Below are positions 49,014 to 58,067 of a stretch of 64,000 nucleotides of DNA, in pieces. Below the pieces are notes generated by a model. It was not told the DNA's origin and did not search any database. It was given only the letters and a program-made list of their open reading frames with translations. The first letter of the stretch is position 1. Each line of letters starts with the position of its first letter. The translations under genes and the position numbers were made by a program. The DNA is taken from positions 310,001 through 374,000 of the forward strand of contig NZ_SZPZ01000005.1 of NCBI RefSeq assembly GCF_005233875.1, read 5' to 3'. Source of the stretch: Kribbella jiaozuonensis (GTDB lineage: Bacteria; Actinomycetota; Actinomycetes; Propionibacteriales; Kribbellaceae).

Positions 49014-49967
49014 CTACGAGGGTGTTGGCGCGTAGAGCTGGGTGATGACGGATTCGATGGTGGGTTCGGATACGGAGAGGTCGACTAGCGGGTAGTTGGC
49101 GGCTATTTGGGCTAGGAGGGGGGCCGCGCTGGTGGTGGGTGGGAAGGTTAGGTGTTGGCGGGGGCCGTCGACCTTGGTGACGGTGGCGCCGTTGACCTCG
49201 ATCGGGGGGAGGGATGTGGCCAGGTCTACGACCAAAGTGCGGGGCGCGGATTGGCTGGATTTGAGGCCGTCCAAGGTGCCGTCGAAGATTTGGTGGCCGT
49301 GGTCGATGACCATGACTCTGGTGCAGAGGGCTTCGATGTCGTCGAGGTCGTGGGTGGTGAGGATGATCGTCGTACGGCGGTTGGCGTTGATCTCGGCGAG
49401 GAACTCGCGGAGCCGGGCCTTGCTGATCACGTCGAGGCCGATGGTGGGTTCGTCGAGGTAGACGATCTCGGGATCGTGCAGCAGCGCGGCCGCGATGTCG
49501 CCGCGCATGCGTTGTCCCAACGACAGCTGGCGAACGGGGACATCCAGCAGCTCGCCCAGATCCAGCAGCGCCACGAACGTCGCCAGGTTCTCGCGATGAC
49601 GAGCCATCGGTACGTCGTACATCTTCTGCAGGACCGCGAACGAGTCCTTCAACGGCAGGTCCCACCACAACGTCGTACGCTGCCCGAACACCACCCCGAT
49701 CCGCTTCGCCAGCTTCAACCGGTGCCGCGACGGATCCACCCCGGCGACCCGGATCGAGCCGCCCGACGGGACCAGGATCCCGGTCAGCATCTTGATCGTG
49801 GTGGACTTCCCGGCGCCGTTCGGCCCGATATAGCCCATCACCTCCCCCGGCTCGACGGTGAACGACATCCCGTCGACCGCCCGCACCTCACGTTTCGTCC
49901 GCCGCAACCCGGCCCGCGACGTCACCGTGAACGCCCGCGACACATCCGACAACTCAATGACAGGCAT
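49014..49967 (-). CDS. ABC-2 exporter ATP-binding protein
   Basis: A 317-residue ATPase. Walker A GPNGAGKSTT, the Q-loop GVVFGQRTTLWWDL, signature LSLGQRMRGDIAAALLHDP, Walker B IVYLDEPT and the switch His in LTTHDLDD are complete. The GQR-TTLWWDLP stretch is typical of the ATPases paired with DUF990-type permeases. GGAGC precedes ATG 49967. It is the last gene of an operon with two permeases that overlap or abut. Likely exports a small molecule; substrate unknown. Confidence 0.92.
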   Translation of the reverse strand: MPVIELSDVSRAFTVTSRAGLRRTKREVRAVDGMSFTVEPGEVMGYIGPNGAGKSTTIKMLTGILVPSGGSIRVAGVDPSRHRLKLAKRIGVVFGQRTTLWWDLPLKDSFAVLQKMYDVPMARHRENLATFVALLDLGELLDVPVRQLSLGQRMRGDIAAALLHDPEIVYLDEPTIGLDVISKARLREFLAEINANRRTTIILTTHDLDDIEALCTRVMVIDHGHQIFDGTLDGLKSSQSAPRTLVVDLATSLPPIEVNGATVTKVDGPRQHLTFPPTTSAAPLLAQIAANYPLVDLSVSEPTIESVITQLYAPTPS

Positions 49968-49968
49968 C

Positions 49969-50784
49969 TCAGCTCCCAGTACTGCGATAGCGACGAAGAC
50001 CGCCCCGCCAGGCCAGCGACGCGAGCGCGACCATGACGACCGCGACCAGCGGCGACAGCAACCCGATCCAGGACGGCAACCCCAACGGGGCCGGCTTACC
50101 CAGCAGGTACAGCACCGGGTAATAGTTGACAAAGGCAAGCGGTACGACGAACGTCACGGCCCGCACGATCTCCTTGCCGAAGACCGCCAACGGGTACTGC
50201 GTCAACGTCTGGCCGCCGTACGTGAACGAGTTGGCCAGCTCCGCGGAGTCCACCGACACGAACTGGAACGCTGCCCCGAGCACGAAGATCGCCCCGAAGA
50301 TCACCGTCCCGGCGACGATCGACACCACCAACATGATGCCGCGGGCAACCGTCCAGTCGACGTCGAGCCGGCTGAACGCGAAGATCATCACGACCAGCGC
50401 CTGGATCGGCCGGCCGATCCGCCGCAGTGCGAACCCGTCGGCCGCGGTCTGCAGGAACGCCGGCACCGGCCGGATCAGGTACGCGTCGAACGTCCCGGTC
50501 CGGATCCGCTCCCCGACCCGCTCGATCGACCCGGTGAACAGGTCCGCGATCCCGAGCGTCATCGAGGCCGTTGCGTACAGCAACGCCATCTCTGCCAGCG
50601 AGAACCCGCCGAACGACGAGATGTGGCTGAACATCAGCACGATCGCGACGAAGTCCATCACCGTCAGCACCATCGAGCTGAACAGCATCAGCACGAACGA
50701 CGCCGGGTACGCCATCGAGGACCGCACCCACATCATGATCAGCATCCAGTACTGCGACGGCGCCCGGAGCACGCGCTCAACCAC
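49969..50784 (-). CDS. ABC-2 type permease (DUF990-like), second subunit
   Basis: A 271-residue membrane protein with about six helices, including FVLMLFSSMVLTVMDFVAIVLMF and GIMLVVSIVAGTVIFGAIFVLGAAF. GERIRTGTFDAYLIRPVP is the conserved cytoplasmic loop of DUF990/ABC-2_4 permeases. It overlaps the upstream permease by eight bases and stops one base before the ATPase start. It forms a heterodimeric channel with the next permease. Confidence 0.87.
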   Translation of the reverse strand: MVERVLRAPSQYWMLIMMWVRSSMAYPASFVLMLFSSMVLTVMDFVAIVLMFSHISSFGGFSLAEMALLYATASMTLGIADLFTGSIERVGERIRTGTFDAYLIRPVPAFLQTAADGFALRRIGRPIQALVVMIFAFSRLDVDWTVARGIMLVVSIVAGTVIFGAIFVLGAAFQFVSVDSAELANSFTYGGQTLTQYPLAVFGKEIVRAVTFVVPLAFVNYYPVLYLLGKPAPLGLPSWIGLLSPLVAVVMVALASLAWRGGLRRYRSTGS

Positions 50785-51574
50785 CCTGGATCACCACCTT
50801 CCGGGTCGCCACCGACGTGACCAGTTGCGCGGCGAGCAGCAGCACCACGATCCAGCCCAGCTGGAACAGCAGCGCCGCACCGGTCCCGCCCGGGTTCCGG
50901 CCGAGCCAGATGTCGATCGGCACCTGCATCGTCGCGGCCCACGGCGTCGCCCGGGCGAAGTCTCCGATCGCACCCGGGAACACCACTAGCGGCAGGATCA
51001 TCCCGGAGAAGAACGTCGACAGCACCAGCGCCAACTGCTCCATACCCCGTGTGTCGGTGATCCAGAACCCGGACAGCGCGACCAGGTAGCGGATCCCGAA
51101 GCTCACCAGGATCGCCAGGAACACACCGGCGACGACCGCGAGCCAGGCCAGCGGTGTTGAAGGGAACTTGAGGTCGAACACCAGTGCTCCGACGAGCAAC
51201 GGCGCCCCGCCGCGCACCAGCAACTGGAACATCGCCCGGCCGAGGTCGACGGACAGCCACCAGAGCAGCAGATGCGTCGGCCGGTACAGATCGACCGCGA
51301 TCTCACCGCTGCGGACCCGCTCCCCCAGTTCGCCCGTCGTCGTGGCGCCCCAGATCCCGACCGGCATCAGCAGCCCCTGCTGCAACCACACGAAGGTCAG
51401 CGCATCCGAGACGTCGTACCCGCCCAGGTTCGGACGCTCGTGCCACAGGGTCAGGTAGATGCCGCAGAGGATGAACCCGAAGACGGTGTTCGTGAACGCG
51501 CCGGACGCGGTGGCGATCCGGTACGTCGAGAACCGCCGGAACGACCGTACGGCGATCGCCCAGTACACGCCCAT
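50777..51574 (-). CDS. ABC-2 type permease (DUF990-like), first subunit
   Basis: A 265-residue membrane protein with about six helices. The loop GERVRSGEIAVDLYRPTHLL corresponds to GERIRTGTFDAYLIRPVP of its partner, which marks the pair as paralogues. AGGAGGT precedes the ATG at 51574. First gene of the exporter operon; the leader upstream contains one arm of a long-range inverted repeat. It belongs to a family that includes viologen-type exporters, but a specific substrate cannot be assigned. Confidence 0.87.
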   Translation of the reverse strand: MGVYWAIAVRSFRRFSTYRIATASGAFTNTVFGFILCGIYLTLWHERPNLGGYDVSDALTFVWLQQGLLMPVGIWGATTTGELGERVRSGEIAVDLYRPTHLLLWWLSVDLGRAMFQLLVRGGAPLLVGALVFDLKFPSTPLAWLAVVAGVFLAILVSFGIRYLVALSGFWITDTRGMEQLALVLSTFFSGMILPLVVFPGAIGDFARATPWAATMQVPIDIWLGRNPGGTGAALLFQLGWIVVLLLAAQLVTSVATRKVVIQGG

Positions 51575-51598
51575 CTGCTACCTCCTCTCGCACTTGTG

Positions 51599-51680
51599 GT
51601 GGTGTCCGAGAGCCGGTGATCAGCACAGCGGCACGCGAAACCGCCCCGGATTCATCAGGACCCGGGGGTACGGACACCAC
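51599..51680. repeat. 10-bp inverted repeat in exporter leader
   Basis: GTGGTGTCCG (51599-51608) and CGGACACCAC (51671-51680) are perfect inverted arms 62 bp apart, upstream of the ABC-exporter operon. They could be paired regulator sites or a long-range RNA stem. Confidence 0.4.
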
Positions 51681-51764
51681 TGTGAAGGCATGGTTGAACC
51701 ACGCCGATTGTCAAGGCAGAGAACGGACGGTACGCCGCGGCGCGCCGGAGCGTCAACACAAATA

Positions 51765-51808
51765 ACCGGTCCGGGTGCGAGACCCCTCAGACTCGCACCC
51801 GGACCGGT
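51765..51808 (-). terminator. Intrinsic terminator after hydrolase gene
   Basis: A perfect 17-bp stem: ACCGGTCCGGGTGCGAG (51765-51781) with CTCGCACCCGGACCGGT (51792-51808). On the minus strand it is followed by TATTTGTGTTG, so it terminates the hydrolase gene. Confidence 0.88.
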
Positions 51809-51817
51809 GGCCGTGGG

Positions 51818-52657
51818 TCAGACCGTGTCGGTCTTCAGCAGATGAGCCAGGTGGGTGGCGAACGGACCCGGGTGGCTCGAGTACCCGCCGTGGCCGCCGG
51901 GGAACAGGACCACGGGCCAGCCGAGGTGGTCGGCGATGACCTCGATCGGGCGGCCCGGCAGGTGCGGGTGCGAGTCGAGACCGGCGGCTGGGACGATCTT
52001 GTCCGCGACCCGCTTCAGCGCGTCCAGGTCCGGCTCGTACCGGGTGAACGGCAACAGCTTGTGCTCGTAGAAGTTGGTCGCGTTGGCCTGCATGCGCTCG
52101 GCGAGTTCGCGGTACTCCGGCAGCAGGTCCTCCAGCGGCGGCATCGCGTCGCCGTCCATGCCGGTGCCCATCATGAACACCACGTCGGCGGCGGTCAGCC
52201 CGTCGGTGCGGTAGGTCTGGTACACCTCGTCGAAGAACGCTCTGGCGTCGTCCGCGTCGGGCAGGACCTCGGTGCACGGCGGCTCGTGCGCGACGAGCAT
52301 CCGGACCCGGTCCGGGTACCGCGTGATCAGCTCGAGGCCGGTGATCGCGCCTGAGCTACTACCGAAGACGTACGCCGGCTCGTCCCCGCCGACCGCCTCG
52401 ATCAGCGCGAGCGCGTCCTCGGCCGACCGCTCGATGCACTCGTCCGTCGCGTCCCCGTCGTACCGGCTGCGGGAGTTGCCGCGCGGGTCGTACGTCACAA
52501 CCGTGTACTCCGCCGCCAGCTGCCCGACCATCCCGGAGAACACCCCGGCATCAGTCCCACCACCGGCAATCAGCAGCAACACGGGGCCGGACCCGGCAAC
52601 TTCATAGTGCAGCGTCGCACCTGGCACTGCCAGCTTGTTAACAGTCTTCGCACCCAT
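51818..52657 (-). CDS. Alpha/beta hydrolase
   Basis: A 279-residue hydrolase-fold protein: VLLLIAGGGTDAGVF (oxyanion), TYDPRGNSRS, the nucleophile elbow GSSSGA, and GGHGGYSSHPGPFA with the triad His. The elbow lacks the usual second Gly and carries Ala, as in some actinobacterial hydrolases linked to antibiotic or aromatic metabolism. AAAGGGG precedes the ATG. Monocistronic, closed by a strong terminator. Substrate unknown. Confidence 0.83.
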   Translation of the reverse strand: MGAKTVNKLAVPGATLHYEVAGSGPVLLLIAGGGTDAGVFSGMVGQLAAEYTVVTYDPRGNSRSRYDGDATDECIERSAEDALALIEAVGGDEPAYVFGSSSGAITGLELITRYPDRVRMLVAHEPPCTEVLPDADDARAFFDEVYQTYRTDGLTAADVVFMMGTGMDGDAMPPLEDLLPEYRELAERMQANATNFYEHKLLPFTRYEPDLDALKRVADKIVPAAGLDSHPHLPGRPIEVIADHLGWPVVLFPGGHGGYSSHPGPFATHLAHLLKTDTV

Positions 52658-52807
52658 CACGCGAACCCCTTTCGTCCACCATCAGGGTTCACCCATCCAC
52701 TGGCACCGCACGCACACGGCGCTGACACGCCGGCGGGTGGGCGGGGAGCGGGAGCCCCGGGAGCTGGAGCGGCGAGCGAGCGGGGGGCCGCGGTGGCGGC
52801 AGCGCGG

Positions 52808-53695
52808 TCAGCCGACCTCGGCGACCGGGACTTGGTTGCCCTCGTCGAGGCCCGCCCAGGGGTCGCGGGGTGGGGATTCTCGGCGGCCTTGGGGGCAGAT
52901 TTTGGCGAAGTCGCACCAGCCGCAGAGTGCTGAGGGCTCGGGTGGGAAGGCTTCGTCGGCCTCGGCTGGGGTGAGGCCCTCGCGCCAGCGGGCCTCGGCG
53001 GCTGCCGCGTCGTCGGCCATTGACTCCGCGCGCTTCTGGTGCCGGGCGAGGGACGCTTCGTCGTGGTCGGCCGCGGCGACGGTGTTGGTCGGCAGGTGGT
53101 GAAGCTCGACTCTGGTGCACGGCTTGTGCAGGACACGACGCGCACCGAGGACGTACAAAGCCATGGCCAGCGACGACCGCGCATCGACAGCAGTCAGCGG
53201 CCGGCGGCCGGTCTTGTAATCGACGATCGCCAGCTCGGTCCCGCCGCCGCCGTCGCGGGCCGGGCGCTCGTCGATCCGGTCGACGCGTCCGCGCAGCGAC
53301 GCCCGTTCGGTGGTGAAGGCAACGGTGCGCTCCACTCCGCGCGGCTCGTAGTACGGGTCGGTGTCCCGCAGGTAGCCGATGACCATCTCGGTGGAGCGCT
53401 CGCGCCAGTCCAGCGACTGCTGCTCGTCGCGGAACCCTTCGCTCCGCCAGCTCGAGCGCATCTTCGCGACGACCTCGTCCGGCGTACGCCGAGCCGCCGG
53501 CCAGCGCCCGAAGAAGTCGGCGAGCACCTCGTGGACGATCGCGCCGACCGTGTTGTGCGCCCACGGCGGACCCTTCGGCGGCCGCGGCGTCTCGAGATAC
53601 GTGTACCGGTACCGCCGCTTGCAGTCCGCGAACGTCAGCAACTTCGTCGGCGTCGCGACGAACAACCGCGCCGGCATCCCGGGAAGCACGCTCAT
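52808..53695 (-). CDS. RecB-family PD-(D/E)XK nuclease with Fe-S cysteines
   Basis: A 295-residue stand-alone nuclease. H55/E56, D142, and D159-Y-K161 (the DYKTG motif) form the PD-(D/E)XK centre. C25 in DCKRRYRYTYLE with C258, C261 and C267 (CGWC ... CP) is the four-cysteine iron-sulfur arrangement of Cas4/AddB-like nucleases. Its ATG overlaps the MarC TGA as ATGA. No cas genes are near, so a CRISPR link is unsupported; a DNA-repair role is more likely. A Pro/Arg-rich tail ends the protein. Confidence 0.87.
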   Translation of the reverse strand: MSVLPGMPARLFVATPTKLLTFADCKRRYRYTYLETPRPPKGPPWAHNTVGAIVHEVLADFFGRWPAARRTPDEVVAKMRSSWRSEGFRDEQQSLDWRERSTEMVIGYLRDTDPYYEPRGVERTVAFTTERASLRGRVDRIDERPARDGGGGTELAIVDYKTGRRPLTAVDARSSLAMALYVLGARRVLHKPCTRVELHHLPTNTVAAADHDEASLARHQKRAESMADDAAAAEARWREGLTPAEADEAFPPEPSALCGWCDFAKICPQGRRESPPRDPWAGLDEGNQVPVAEVG

Positions 53696-54309
53696 CCCGC
53701 CTTGATGAAGTCGGTGACCGCGTCGGCCACGAGCTGGACGGCGATCGCGCTCAGCAGCAGACCCGCGATCCGGGTGACGAGCAGTACGCCGTTCTCGCCG
53801 AGGATCCGCATGATGATGCCGGAGAACCGCAGCGTCAGCCACATCACGATGTGGATCGCGATGATGCCGACCGAGATCGCGACCACGTCCGGCAGCGATC
53901 CGTTCGCGCGCTGCACGAACACCATCGTCGCGACGATCGCACCCGGCCCGGCCAGCAGCGGCGTACCGAGTGGGACGAAGGCGATGTTCACGTTCTTGGT
54001 CTGGACCGGGTCCTCGGCGGTATCGGTCAGCAACTGCAGCGCGATCAGCAGGAGCAGCAGACCGCCCGCGCACTGCAGCGCGGGCAGCGTGATGCCGAGG
54101 TGGTGCAGGATCTGCTGACCGAACGCCGCGAACACCACGATCACACCGAACGCGACCAGCACCGCCTGCCAGGCCGCCTTCTTCCGCACCGCGCGGGACT
54201 GGCCGGCGGTGAGCGAGATGAAGACCGGCACGGTGCCCGGCGGGTCCATGATCACGAACAGCGTGACGACGACCTCACTGAGCAGCCCGACGTTGATGAC
54301 ACCGTTCAC
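53692..54309 (-). CDS. MarC family membrane protein
   Basis: A 205-residue integral membrane protein with six helices, starting VVVTLFVIMDPPGTVPVFISLT, the conserved Asp-Pro segment of MarC/UPF0056. Despite its name, the family has no proven role in antibiotic resistance. It starts at GTG 54309 overlapping the PHP gene stop (GTGA) and overlaps the nuclease gene at its end, so three genes are translated as a coupled operon. Confidence 0.9.
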   Translation of the reverse strand: MNGVINVGLLSEVVVTLFVIMDPPGTVPVFISLTAGQSRAVRKKAAWQAVLVAFGVIVVFAAFGQQILHHLGITLPALQCAGGLLLLLIALQLLTDTAEDPVQTKNVNIAFVPLGTPLLAGPGAIVATMVFVQRANGSLPDVVAISVGIIAIHIVMWLTLRFSGIIMRILGENGVLLVTRIAGLLLSAIAVQLVADAVTDFIKAG

Positions 54310-55187
54310 GGAAGGTAGGCCTCGGGAACCTGTGCACCGGAGGCGGCCGCGTTGTTCTTGGCAGTCTCGAGCAGCCGCTCGAACTGCTCGGGCTCAGTGG
54401 TGTTGACGCCCAGATCGTGGTCGATCTTGCCGGCGCCGTGGTGATCGCTGGAGCCGGTGTAGAAGATGCCCAGGGAGTTGGCGATCGCGCGCAACGCCGT
54501 ACGGGATTCGGGCGAGTGGTCCTGGTGGTCGATCTCGATACCGGCCAGGCCGTGGTCCTTGACCAGGTGGGCGAGGTTCTCCTCGGTCATCACCTTGTAG
54601 CTGGACCGCCCCCACGGATGCGCGATCACGGGTACGCCGCCTGCCTCGCGGACCAGGTCGATCGCGTGACCGGGCTCGAGCGCGTAATGCGGGACATGCC
54701 CGGCGCGACCGTCGGCGAGGTACCGATCGAAGGCCTCGGTCCGGTTCGCGACCGTGCCGTTGGCGACCAGCGCGTCGGCGACATGCGGCCGGCCGACGGA
54801 CGGCGTACCGGTCGCCTGGGCCAGCACCTCCTCGACGGTCAGCGGTACGCCGATGCTGTTGAGCCGGGCCACGATCGTCGGGATCCGGTCGGTGCGGCCG
54901 TCGCGGATCACCTGCAGGTCCTTCGCGAGCGGCGGATACGACGGGTCGGGCAGGTACGCGAGCAGGTGGACGCTGATCCCGTTGAGCTTGCACGAGATCT
55001 CGAGCCCCGGCACGAACCCGATCCCCAGCTCCTCCGCGGCCTGCCGGGCCTCGACCCAGCCGTCGGCCGTGTCGTGGTCGGTGAGCGCGATCACATCGAG
55101 CCCGGCCTCCCGCGCGTGCGTCATCAGAACGGGCACCGGATCGGTGCCGTCCGAACGGTTCGAGTGGGTGTGCAGGTCGATGCGCAC
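54306..55187 (-). CDS. PHP-domain phosphoesterase
   Basis: A 293-residue PHP protein starting with DLHTHSNRSDGTDP and followed by ALTDHDTADGW, GLEIS, the HYALEPGHAI helix, IAHPWG and SSDHHGAGK: the metal-binding His/Asp set of a trinuclear site. It resembles 3',5'-nucleoside bisphosphate phosphatase (TrpH/YciV). This would remove pAp or short oligonucleotides. It is the first gene of the PHP-MarC-nuclease operon, starting at GTG 55187. Confidence 0.88.
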   Translation of the reverse strand: MRIDLHTHSNRSDGTDPVPVLMTHAREAGLDVIALTDHDTADGWVEARQAAEELGIGFVPGLEISCKLNGISVHLLAYLPDPSYPPLAKDLQVIRDGRTDRIPTIVARLNSIGVPLTVEEVLAQATGTPSVGRPHVADALVANGTVANRTEAFDRYLADGRAGHVPHYALEPGHAIDLVREAGGVPVIAHPWGRSSYKVMTEENLAHLVKDHGLAGIEIDHQDHSPESRTALRAIANSLGIFYTGSSDHHGAGKIDHDLGVNTTEPEQFERLLETAKNNAAASGAQVPEAYLP

Positions 55188-55291
55188 GAGGTGTCCGAAT
55201 CCCTTCGCCGGTCAAAGTGTCACCGCTGATGCTATAGGCGTTCACCGGTGAGCCCTGGCACTTATGCACAGAACACCTATCCTTCGGGTGC

Positions 55292-55690
55292 ATGGAGCGC
55301 GTCGACTGTGTGGGAGCCCTCGTGTACGACGAGGAGCGCCGCCTGCTCGTTGTGAAGCGGGCGAACGAGCCGGGCCGTGGGCTGTGGTCGATCCCGGGCG
55401 GCCGGGTCGAACCCGGTGAGGACGATCCCACCGCGGTCGCACGCGAGGTCGCCGAGGAGACCGGTCTGACCGTTGAGGTCGGGGATCTGGTCGGCGAGGT
55501 CGAACGGCCCGGTCCTCAGGGCAAGCTCTACGTGATCCGCGACTACGAGGCGACTGCCGTCGGCGGGAAGCTCACCGCGGGTGACGACGCGTCGGACGCG
55601 CGGTACGTCACGCGGTCGGAGTTCTTGGCGTTGTCGACGACCACCCTGCTCGTTTCCACGTTGGAACAGTGGAACGCTCTACCGGGCTGA
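55292..55690 (+). CDS. Nudix hydrolase (MutT-like)
   Basis: A 132-residue Nudix enzyme, with the box at GGRVEPGEDDPTAVAREVAEETGL. The N-terminus VDCVGALVYDEERRLLVVKRANEPGRGLWSIPGGR is typical of NTP or ADP-ribose pyrophosphatases. TATCCT lies eight bases before the ATG and no ribosome site is present, so it may be leaderless. Divergent from the PHP gene; its stop abuts the convergent AraC gene. Confidence 0.87.
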   Translation: MERVDCVGALVYDEERRLLVVKRANEPGRGLWSIPGGRVEPGEDDPTAVAREVAEETGLTVEVGDLVGEVERPGPQGKLYVIRDYEATAVGGKLTAGDDASDARYVTRSEFLALSTTTLLVSTLEQWNALPG

Positions 55691-55691
55691 T

Positions 55692-56402
55692 TCAGCAGCT
55701 GCTGAGCGGGACCTTGCCGGCCGCGAACGCTTTCGGCGTCACGCCCATCAACGAGCGGAAGTCCGCGATCAGGTGCGACTGGTCCGTGTACCCGGCGTAC
55801 GCCGCGGTGTCGGCCCACGGCCGCCGGGCCTGACCGATCAGGCTGCGCACCCGCGCGATGCGAGCGAAATGCTTGGGTGACACGCCCACGTCCTCACGGA
55901 ACACCCGCCGCAGATAGCGCTCACTCACCCCGAGCCCGGCCGCCGTCTCGGCCACCCGCGGCTGCATCCCGTCGGACAGCTCGGCGACCGCATTGGTCAC
56001 CAGATCCAGCCGGCCGGGCAGCCGAGCCGGCAACTGATCCACCAGGAAGCCGCGAACAACCTCGACTGCCTCGGCGGGCCGATCGCGATAGGCGACCAGG
56101 CGCTCGGCGAGGTCCGACGGTCCGACGACGTCCTCCAGCGGGACCGTCCGGTCGACCAGTTCGTCCGCGGCGGTGCCGAGCAGTGTCATCACACGCCCCG
56201 TCCGGATCCGGAGCCGCACGCACACCGGCAGCTCCTTCGTGACGTGGTACGACGCCATTGTCCGCGGTCCGGCGACGAGTACGTCGCTCTCCCCCGCGCG
56301 CGTCATCCGCCACACCACCGTGGTCGCGGGGTCGGGCGGCAGCACGGTGACGGGCGTGATCGCGGGCTTCAGGGTGACGGTCTCGATCCACGGGTCGTGC
56401 AC
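55692..56402 (-). CDS. AraC family transcriptional regulator
   Basis: A 236-residue regulator. The C-terminal two-helix DNA-binding domain (about 155-230) reads VSERYLRRVFREDVGVSPKHFARIARV and SLMGVTPKAF. The N-terminal part is short and not a typical cupin. It starts at GTG 56402 and is divergent from an NmrA-like gene, which is probably its target. The ligand is unknown. Confidence 0.85.
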   Translation of the reverse strand: MHDPWIETVTLKPAITPVTVLPPDPATTVVWRMTRAGESDVLVAGPRTMASYHVTKELPVCVRLRIRTGRVMTLLGTAADELVDRTVPLEDVVGPSDLAERLVAYRDRPAEAVEVVRGFLVDQLPARLPGRLDLVTNAVAELSDGMQPRVAETAAGLGVSERYLRRVFREDVGVSPKHFARIARVRSLIGQARRPWADTAAYAGYTDQSHLIADFRSLMGVTPKAFAAGKVPLSSC

Positions 56403-56487
56403 GCTTCGAGCGTAGCCAGCCGGCGGGGCGGACCGTAGTACCGAAAGTTCCTATCCTGCGGCGGTCCCGGCTGGGCAGGGTGGCGGC

Positions 56488-57297
56488 ATGATCCTGGTTA
56501 CGGGTGCGACGGGCACCATCGGCAGTGAGCTCCTCCGTCAATTGGTTGCCTCCGGCATCCCGGCCCTCGGGATGACGCGCAGAGAGGTACCTGGTTTCGT
56601 CCGAGCGGACTTCGAGGATCCCGATTCGTTGCGGAAGGCAATCGAGGGCGTGGACACGGTGTTCCTGCTGAGTGCGCCGGGGCCTCTGGTTCCGGCGCAT
56701 GATCTGGCGATGGTGGCGGCTGCGGTCGACGGTGGCGTGAGCAAGATCGTGAAGCTGTCGGCGATCGGGACGATGCCTGGGAGCTGGCACGACGCCGGGG
56801 AGCGTGCGATCCGGGAGAGTGGGCTGGCGTGGACGATCCTGCGGCCGACCGGGTTCGCGTCGAACGTGCTGCGGTGGTTGCCGGCGATTCGCGCGGGGCA
56901 GCCGATTCCCAACCAGACCGGGGATGGCCAGCACGCGTTCGTGGATCCGCGTGATGTCGCGGCGGTTGCGGCGGCTGCGTTGGTCTCGCCAGATCACGAC
57001 GAGCAGACTTACACGCTGACCGGGCCGGAGCTGCTGAGCGTGCCGGATCAGGTCGCGGTGATGTCGGACGTCCTCGGGCAGGCGTTGCGCGTGGTCGACG
57101 TACCGCTCAAGGTTTATGCGGAGCAGTTGCGGGCGGCGGGGCTGGACGACGCGTTCGTCTCCGTTGCGGTGCGGGGTGCGGAGTTGGTTCGTGATGGTGG
57201 CGGGCGAACGGTGACGGACGACGTCGAGCGGGTGCTGGCTCGGCCGGCGGGGACGTTTCGCGCGTGGGTGGAAAGCAATCGCGCTGCGTTCGCCTGA
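56488..57297 (+). CDS. NmrA-like NAD(P)-binding protein
   Basis: A 269-residue atypical SDR starting MILVTGATGTIGSELLRQLV, with VRADFEDPDSLRKAIEGVD and the LRPTGFASN segment of NmrA/quinone-reductase-type proteins. These bind NADP and act as redox sensors or reductases. Catalytic YxxxK is not evident, which suits the NmrA group. It is divergent from the AraC gene; regulator and enzyme form a common actinobacterial pair. Confidence 0.85.
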   Translation: MILVTGATGTIGSELLRQLVASGIPALGMTRREVPGFVRADFEDPDSLRKAIEGVDTVFLLSAPGPLVPAHDLAMVAAAVDGGVSKIVKLSAIGTMPGSWHDAGERAIRESGLAWTILRPTGFASNVLRWLPAIRAGQPIPNQTGDGQHAFVDPRDVAAVAAAALVSPDHDEQTYTLTGPELLSVPDQVAVMSDVLGQALRVVDVPLKVYAEQLRAAGLDDAFVSVAVRGAELVRDGGGRTVTDDVERVLARPAGTFRAWVESNRAAFA

Positions 57298-57314
57298 TCA
57301 GCGAGACTGGGCGG

Positions 57315-58067
57315 ATGGACGACGCCGAGCTGGTGCGAGCGATCGAGGACAACGCGGCCGAACTGCTGATGGCGATGGGCGCCGCGGGCGGTGGCGAGCA
57401 GCGGGACGATGCGGTCGCGCGCTGGACGATCGGTGGGTCGCCCATCGATTATCACAACGCGGTCGTGGCGGCGTCCGACGAGCGAGCGGTCACGGAATCC
57501 CTTGCCCTGTTGAAGAAACACGGCGTGCCGGGCACCTGGCACGCCGGACCGTCCATGAAGATCTCTCGCGACGCCATCCTGGCCGACTTCGCCGCGGCAG
57601 GCTCGGAGCCGGGGATGGCTGTGCGGATCGACGAGTTGGTCCCAACCAATGTGCCCGGGTCGTCACTCACACGGGTTGGTGATGACGACGCCCTGGCGGT
57701 GTGGGAGGCGACGCTCGGCCAGGGCTTCGGGGAGGGCGAGAAGGAAGCCCGATGGGTCGCGTCGGTCTACCAGAAACTCGGGTACGACGACCCGTGGCAG
57801 CACTATATCGGCTGGCTCGACGGCGTACCCGTCGGCACTGCGACAGTCTTCCTCGGAGCCGGCGTCGCCGGGCTGTACTTCGTGATGACGGTCCCGGAGC
57901 TACGCCGCCGCGGGATCGGGGCCGCGATCACGTACGGCGCACTCCGCGACGTGAGCGCGGAGTACGCCGTACTGGGGTCTTCGCCGACCGGGCGGTCCGT
58001 GTACGAGCGGCTCGGGTTCCGTGAGTACTGCACGATCGAGCTCTACGAGTGGACCCCGACCGGCTGA
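57315..58067 (+). CDS. GNAT N-acetyltransferase
   Basis: A 250-residue acetyltransferase. The acetyl-CoA loop is VPELRRRGIGAAITYGAL (about residues 195-212) and YERLGFREY closes the fold. The N-terminal half is a poorly conserved, helical, GNAT-like domain. ATG 57315 is preferred because the upstream extension overlaps the NmrA gene. Substrate is unknown. It may be cotranscribed with the NmrA-like gene, 17 bases upstream. Confidence 0.82.
   Translation: MDDAELVRAIEDNAAELLMAMGAAGGGEQRDDAVARWTIGGSPIDYHNAVVAASDERAVTESLALLKKHGVPGTWHAGPSMKISRDAILADFAAAGSEPGMAVRIDELVPTNVPGSSLTRVGDDDALAVWEATLGQGFGEGEKEARWVASVYQKLGYDDPWQHYIGWLDGVPVGTATVFLGAGVAGLYFVMTVPELRRRGIGAAITYGALRDVSAEYAVLGSSPTGRSVYERLGFREYCTIELYEWTPTG

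Noticed and set aside
52808..53695. Cas4-like nuclease as a sign of CRISPR
   Set aside because: No repeats or other cas genes in the window; the motif is shared by repair nucleases.
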